A stretch of 53,685 nucleotides of DNA from Eubacteriales bacterium (GTDB lineage Bacteria; Bacillota; Clostridia; Lachnospirales; Lachnospiraceae). Positions 50,299 through 53,685 of this stretch are shown piece after piece (position 1 is the stretch's first letter; each line of letters starts with the position of its first letter). The stretch is from positions 1-53,685 of the forward strand of contig JAUNHB010000009.1 in the NCBI GenBank assembly GCA_030524125.1, read 5' to 3'. The notes below the pieces were generated by a model. That model searched no databases. It saw nothing but the letters and a program-made list of their open reading frames with translations, and had not been told where the DNA came from. A program made the position numbers and the translations under genes.

Positions 50299-51288
50299 AT
50301 GAAGATTATCATTGCGGAGTATCCGGAGAGCGCGGACCGGAGCCTGGATATTGAGCGCGCGGTGTTTCCAGAGGATGCGGTCCTGGAGGTGGCGGTCTAC
50401 ACGGAGGAGCGCGAGGAGGAGTTTATCCGGCAGTGCCGGGACGCGGATGCGATCCTGGTGGGCTATGTGGCGATCACGGGAAAGATCATCGACGGACTTG
50501 AGCGGTGCAGGGTGATTTCCATCCAGTCCACAGGCTATAACTATGTGGACGTCGATCATGCCCGGGAGAAAGGGATCGCGGTGTGCGCCATCGGAGAATA
50601 CTGCACGCAGGAGGTGGCGGATCACGCCGTCATGCTGATGCTGGCCCTGCTCCGGGGACTGAAGATCTATGACCGGAGCGTCCAGAAGGACAGGGAGTGG
50701 ATCTACGATGCAAAGCCGGGACTGCCACGGATCCAGGGGCTTCGGCTGGGCATCGCCGGATACGGCAAGATCGGTAAGGCGGTGGCGAGACGGGCCATGA
50801 GCTTTGGGATGGAGATCCTCGCCTATGATCCGTACATTCCGGCGGAAGACATCGAAAAGACCGGGGCGCGGGCGGCGACCTGGGAGGAACTTCTGGAGCA
50901 GAGCGACGTGATCACCAACCATATGAACCTGACGGAAGAAAACAAGGGGATGTTCTGCATGGAAGCTTTCCGGAAGATGAAGCGGTCGCCGATCCTTTTG
51001 AACGTGGCCCGGGGAGGTTCCATCATAGAGGCGGATCTGGCCGAAGCGCTGGATCAGGGACTGATCGCAGGAGCCGGACTCGACGTGCTGGCGTCCGAGA
51101 CGCCGGATCTTTCGGACTGCCCGCTGATGGGACGGGAAAATGTCATCCTCACGCCGCACTGCGCGTTTTATTCACAGGAGACGGAGCGGCTGCTCTATGA
51201 GATCCCGGCAAAAAATGTGCTCTGCTGTCTGGCAGGCGAGCACAAGGCTGCGAATCGGGTCGTGAACCGGGTGGGCCTGGAGGACTGA
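50299..51288 (+). CDS. D-isomer-specific 2-hydroxyacid dehydrogenase
   Basis: A 329-residue NAD(P)-dependent dehydrogenase. The nucleotide fold shows GIAGYGKIGKAVARRA followed by an acidic residue in LAYDP, pointing to NAD preference. The catalytic set is Arg238 (NVARGG), Glu267 (ASETPD) and His287 (TPHCAFYS). It would interconvert a 2-hydroxy acid and a 2-oxo acid; the oxo acid is the substrate type of the oxidoreductase encoded upstream. It starts 4 bases after the symporter stop and is the last gene before a strong terminator. Confidence 0.93.
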   Translation: MKIIIAEYPESADRSLDIERAVFPEDAVLEVAVYTEEREEEFIRQCRDADAILVGYVAITGKIIDGLERCRVISIQSTGYNYVDVDHAREKGIAVCAIGEYCTQEVADHAVMLMLALLRGLKIYDRSVQKDREWIYDAKPGLPRIQGLRLGIAGYGKIGKAVARRAMSFGMEILAYDPYIPAEDIEKTGARAATWEELLEQSDVITNHMNLTEENKGMFCMEAFRKMKRSPILLNVARGGSIIEADLAEALDQGLIAGAGLDVLASETPDLSDCPLMGRENVILTPHCAFYSQETERLLYEIPAKNVLCCLAGEHKAANRVVNRVGLED

Positions 51289-51310
51289 GAGACGAAGACA
51301 GCGCGCAGGA

Positions 51311-51345
51311 AAGCTGCGGGATCGAAAAGATTCCGCGGCTTTTTT
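51311..51345 (+). terminator. Terminator of the oxoacid operon
   Basis: Left AAGCTGCGGGATC pairs with GATTCCGCGGCTT (13 bp with two G-U pairs), GAAAA loop, then a T-run (51340-51345). Confidence 0.88.
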
Positions 51346-51377
51346 GCGCGATGCGCCTGCAAGCGGCTGCCGTGCCT

Positions 51378-51450
51378 GCAACGGACAGTGAACAGCTTTG
51401 CTGTGAGACGGCTGTGGTATCGAGGCGGATAGGGGAAGAAAATCCCCCCA
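51378..51450 (+). repeat. Intergenic repeat family 2, copy B
   Basis: Shares with the copy at 39712 the blocks GCAACGGACAG, TTTGCTGTGAG, GGCTGTGGTAT, GGCGGATAGGGG and AAGAAAATC followed by a C-run, in the same order. A 6-base insertion after the first block and decay of the terminal stem are the main differences. Confidence 0.75.
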
Positions 51451-51534
51451 GAGTCTTGTAATCCGGGCCGGCGTTCCTATATAATGAAGCAAAAGGGGAG
51501 TCTGGAACGCGCACAAAAGATGGGGGAGAGAGAC

Positions 51535-52884
51535 ATGGAGCAGAAAAAGGAGCGTTTATTTGACAACCGCACGCTGGCGGCTTTGATCCTGCCGCTGATC
51601 GTGGAGCAGCTTCTGGCGGTGCTGGTCGGGATGGCGGACTCTATCATGGTGGCCAGCGTGGGGGAGGCGGCGGTGTCCGGCGTGTCGCTGGTGGACAACA
51701 TCATGATCCTGTTCATCAATCTCTTCTCGGCGCTGGCGACGGGAGGCGCGGTGATCGCGGGACAGTATCTGGGGCAGGGGGATCGCAGGAAATCCGGTCA
51801 GGCCGCGACGCAGCTGATCTGGTTCGCGGCGGCATTCTCCATCGCGATCATGGCGGGGATCTATCTGGGACGAGATCTGATCCTGCACCGGGTGTTCGGC
51901 TCCATCGAGGCGGACGTCATGGAGCATGCCCGCATTTATCTTATGATCGTGACGGCCTCGATCCCGTTTATGGCGATCTACAACGGCGGCGCGGCTATTT
52001 TCCGGGCCATGGGAAATTCGGGAGTCTCCATGCGCGTGTCGGTCATCATGAACGCGATCAACTGCGGAGGAAACGCGATCCTGATCTACGGATTTCACCG
52101 GGGAACGGAGGGCGTGGCGATCCCGACGCTGGTGTCCCGCATGACGGCGGCGGTGCTGATCGTGGCGCTCCTGCTGAAAAGCGGCGGGCCCATCCGGATC
52201 GAGCGGACGCTCCGCTTCCGCTTTGACGGGGCCATGGTGCGCCGGATCCTGGGGATCGGCCTGCCAAACGGCATGGAGAATGGGATGTTTCAGCTCGGAA
52301 AGATCATGGTGCTCAGTCTGGTGTCGACCTTCGGAACGTCGGCCATTACGGCCAACGCGGTGAGCAATGCGGTGGCGCTCTTTCAGCTTCTCCCGGGCAT
52401 GGCCATCAATCTGGCGATCACGTCGGTCATCGCCCGGTGCGTGGGAGCGGGAGAGTACGGACAGGCGGAGTATTACACGAAGAAGCTGACCTGCCTCACC
52501 TACGTCTGCATGCTGGCCATCAACGCGCTGATCTATCTTGTCCTGCCGCTGATCCTCCGGGCGTATCAGCTGACGCCGCAGACCGCCGCCACCGCCCGGC
52601 AAATCCTGTATTTCCACAGCGTCGGATGCATTCTGCTGTGGCCGCTGTCTTTCTGCATCCCATGTACCCTGCGGGCCGCCGGCGACGCCCGGGTGACCAT
52701 GTGGATCTCGGTATTTTCCATGTGGTTCTGCCGGATCGTCATGAGCTACGTGCTCGGAAAATACATGGGCATGGGCGTGTTCGGCGTCTGGGTGGCCATG
52801 ATCCTGGACTGGTGCGTGCGCGCGGTCGGGATGCTGTACCGGTACCGGCTTGGAAAATGGAGACAGATCCGGTCTATCGGGTAG
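51535..52884 (+). CDS. MATE-family efflux transporter
   Basis: A 449-residue membrane protein with 12 helices in two homologous halves. N-terminal LILPLIVEQLLAVLVGMADSIMV and the motif VASVGEAAVSGVSLVDNI are MATE hallmarks; the second half repeats the pattern (GLPNGMENGMFQLGKIMV). The family uses Na+ or H+ to expel cationic drugs or metabolites; the subgroup is uncertain. The ATG at 51535 has GGGGGAGAG at good spacing; the alternative at 51484 does not. It appears monocistronic. Confidence 0.9.
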   Translation: MEQKKERLFDNRTLAALILPLIVEQLLAVLVGMADSIMVASVGEAAVSGVSLVDNIMILFINLFSALATGGAVIAGQYLGQGDRRKSGQAATQLIWFAAAFSIAIMAGIYLGRDLILHRVFGSIEADVMEHARIYLMIVTASIPFMAIYNGGAAIFRAMGNSGVSMRVSVIMNAINCGGNAILIYGFHRGTEGVAIPTLVSRMTAAVLIVALLLKSGGPIRIERTLRFRFDGAMVRRILGIGLPNGMENGMFQLGKIMVLSLVSTFGTSAITANAVSNAVALFQLLPGMAINLAITSVIARCVGAGEYGQAEYYTKKLTCLTYVCMLAINALIYLVLPLILRAYQLTPQTAATARQILYFHSVGCILLWPLSFCIPCTLRAAGDARVTMWISVFSMWFCRIVMSYVLGKYMGMGVFGVWVAMILDWCVRAVGMLYRYRLGKWRQIRSIG

Positions 52885-52892
52885 AGGAGAAT

Positions 52893-52937
52893 GGCGGGGA
52901 GCGCGTCAGCGCGGCTTTGCGAATGGTGCGGGCTGAA
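52893..52937 (+). repeat. 45-bp intergenic repeat, copy 2
   Basis: 44 of 45 bases identical to 35038-35082, same orientation, beginning 8 bases after the MATE stop and ending 17 bases before the guaA -35. Confidence 0.9.
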
Positions 52938-52953
52938 AAACCGCTTTTTAGGC

Positions 52954-52982
52954 TTGCCAGAAATATGTACGTAAATTATAAT
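52954..52982 (+). promoter_or_regulatory. guaA: Promoter of guaA
   Basis: TTGCCA (52954-52959), 17 bp, TATAAT (52977-52982). The leader is about 95 bases. Confidence 0.75.
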
Positions 52983-52988
52983 GAATAG

Positions 52989-53052
52989 CAGTTCAATCAA
53001 GCGTCCTGCGGCCGCCTCTGTTCATCATCCGGCGCGCCGGCTGGCGGAACTG
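52989..53052 (+). other. Structured 5' leader of guaA
   Basis: Closing stem CAGTTC/GAACTG (52989-52994 and 53047-53052) around GCGGCCGC and the self-complementary CCGGCGCGCCGG. It lacks the conserved loops of a purine riboswitch. A second CAGTTC/GAACTG-enclosed element is present at about 42769-42816 upstream of the MFS gene, so this may be a repeat and not a dedicated regulator. Confidence 0.4.
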
Positions 53053-53083
53053 TTGTTATAGAAAAACCAAGGAGGAAAACACT

Positions 53084-53685
53084 TTGGCAAGAGAGATGGT
53101 AATCGTGCTCGACTTCGGCGGGCAGTACAATCAGCTGATCGCCCGCAGGGTCAGAGAGTGCAATGTGTACTGCGAGGTGCATCCGTATACACTGAGCCTG
53201 GACGAGATCAGAAAGATGAATCCCAAAGGGATCATTTTCACGGGAGGGCCCAACAGTGTCTACGATGAGAGCTCGCCCCACTACACGGAAGAAATTTACG
53301 GACTTAACATTCCCATACTGGGGATCTGCTACGGATCCCAGCTCATGGCCTACGGGCTGGGCGGTCAGGTGAAGACGGCCCCTGTCAGCGAGTACGGACG
53401 CACGGAGACTAGCGTGGATCAGACAAGCGTCCTGTTCCGGGATGTGGAGCAGGAGACGGTCGTCTGGATGAGCCACACGGACTATATCGCTGAGGTACCC
53501 GAAGGCTTCCGGATCAGCGCTCATACGCCGGTCTGTCCGGTGGCCGCCATGGAGTGTCCCGAGCGCAGACTCTACGCTACCCAGTTCCACCCGGAGGTCA
53601 TGCACACCCGCGAGGGGCAGAAGATGCTGCGCAATTTCGTCTACGATGTGTGCGGCTGTTCCGGCGACTGGCAGATGGGCTCCTT
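53084..53685 (+). CDS. guaA: GMP synthase, 5' part (cut by window end)
   Basis: The first 200 codons of glutamine-hydrolysing GMP synthase, which aminates XMP to GMP. All of the class I amidotransferase domain is present: [29 protein letters not shown], nucleophile Cys82 in [10 protein letters not shown] (Ser in place of the usual Met), and His169/Glu171 in QFHPEV. The ATP-pyrophosphatase domain lies beyond the window. The start is TTG at 53084, eight bases after AGGAGG; the in-frame ATG at 53096 has a worse spacing. It has its own promoter and a structured leader. Confidence 0.95.
   Translation, partial: MAREMVIVLDFGGQYNQLIARRVRECNVYCEVHPYTLSLDEIRKMNPKGIIFTGGPNSVYDESSPHYTEEIYGLNIPILGICYGSQLMAYGLGGQVKTAPVSEYGRTETSVDQTSVLFRDVEQETVVWMSHTDYIAEVPEGFRISAHTPVCPVAAMECPERRLYATQFHPEVMHTREGQKMLRNFVYDVCGCSGDWQMGS

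Noticed and set aside
52983..53083. Purine riboswitch before guaA
   Set aside because: The conserved loop sequences and three-way junction spacing of the purine class are absent; only a simple stem is seen.
1..53685. tRNA, rRNA, CRISPR arrays, transposases, phage genes, origin
   Set aside because: No TTCGANTC-type T-arms with acceptor stems, no regular spaced repeats, and no recombinase or transposase motifs were found by eye.

Overview
The window looks like a chromosomal segment of a moderately GC-rich Gram-positive anaerobe, most likely Lachnospiraceae or a related clostridium. The supporting signs are AGGAGG-type ribosome sites, TTG and GTG starts, lipoprotein signals, YesM/YesN-style two-component systems, an HPr with both His15 and Ser46, ferredoxin-dependent 2-oxoacid chemistry, and no outer-membrane genes. 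I see no rRNA, tRNA, CRISPR array, phage module or transposase. This assignment is from gene content only, with no database search.

Layout: 0-4.8 kb holds a YqeG-type phosphatase, DNA polymerase IV and two DUF3298/RsiV-like lipoproteins. 4.8-9.9 kb is a divergent LacI-type regulator and a sugar operon (xylulokinase, a DUF4867-like protein, a fucose/arabinose-isomerase-family enzyme). 10-19.3 kb is a sugar sensing and uptake block: a frameshifted membrane-anchored binding protein, a YesM-type histidine kinase, a YesN/AraC-type response regulator, a second anchored XylF-like binding protein, then a XylFGH-type ABC transporter. The promoter in front of xylF carries an array of repeated operator-like sites. 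19.3-19.6 kb is a strongly structured non-coding stretch in front of an HPr gene.

19.9-26.2 kb (minus strand) is a cell-surface glycan cassette: two phosphodiester glycosidases, a small membrane ORF that has apparently lost its ATG, a GT2-GtrA fusion, a DUF368/PopT-type polyprenyl-phosphate translocase, and a two-component system upstream. 26.4-31.2 kb has an unknown gene, an ArsR-family repressor with a complete alpha-5 zinc site, and a MacA/MacB-like exporter. 31.5-35 kb is araR-araA-araD, without a ribulokinase. 35.2-41.7 kb is housekeeping and unknown genes: aspartate kinase, an alpha/beta hydrolase, a DUF1002 protein, a small conserved protein, a small alarmone synthetase and a CBS-type inorganic pyrophosphatase.

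41.8-51.3 kb is a FadR-type regulator divergent from a nine-gene operon: MFS transporter, four-subunit 2-oxoacid:ferredoxin oxidoreductase, ADP-forming acyl-CoA synthetase, sodium:solute symporter and D-2-hydroxyacid dehydrogenase. Together these could take up a hydroxy- or oxo-acid, oxidise it to an acyl-CoA with reduction of ferredoxin, and recover ATP from the thioester. The window closes with a MATE exporter and the 5' part of guaA.

Besides genes, at least two families of short intergenic repeats recur: a 45-bp element upstream of both the aspartate kinase and guaA, and a hairpin element near 39.7 and 51.4 kb. The most interesting leads are the twin-sensor sugar block with its operator array, the glycan cassette with its damaged small gene, the 19.4-kb structured element and the oxoacid-to-ATP operon.
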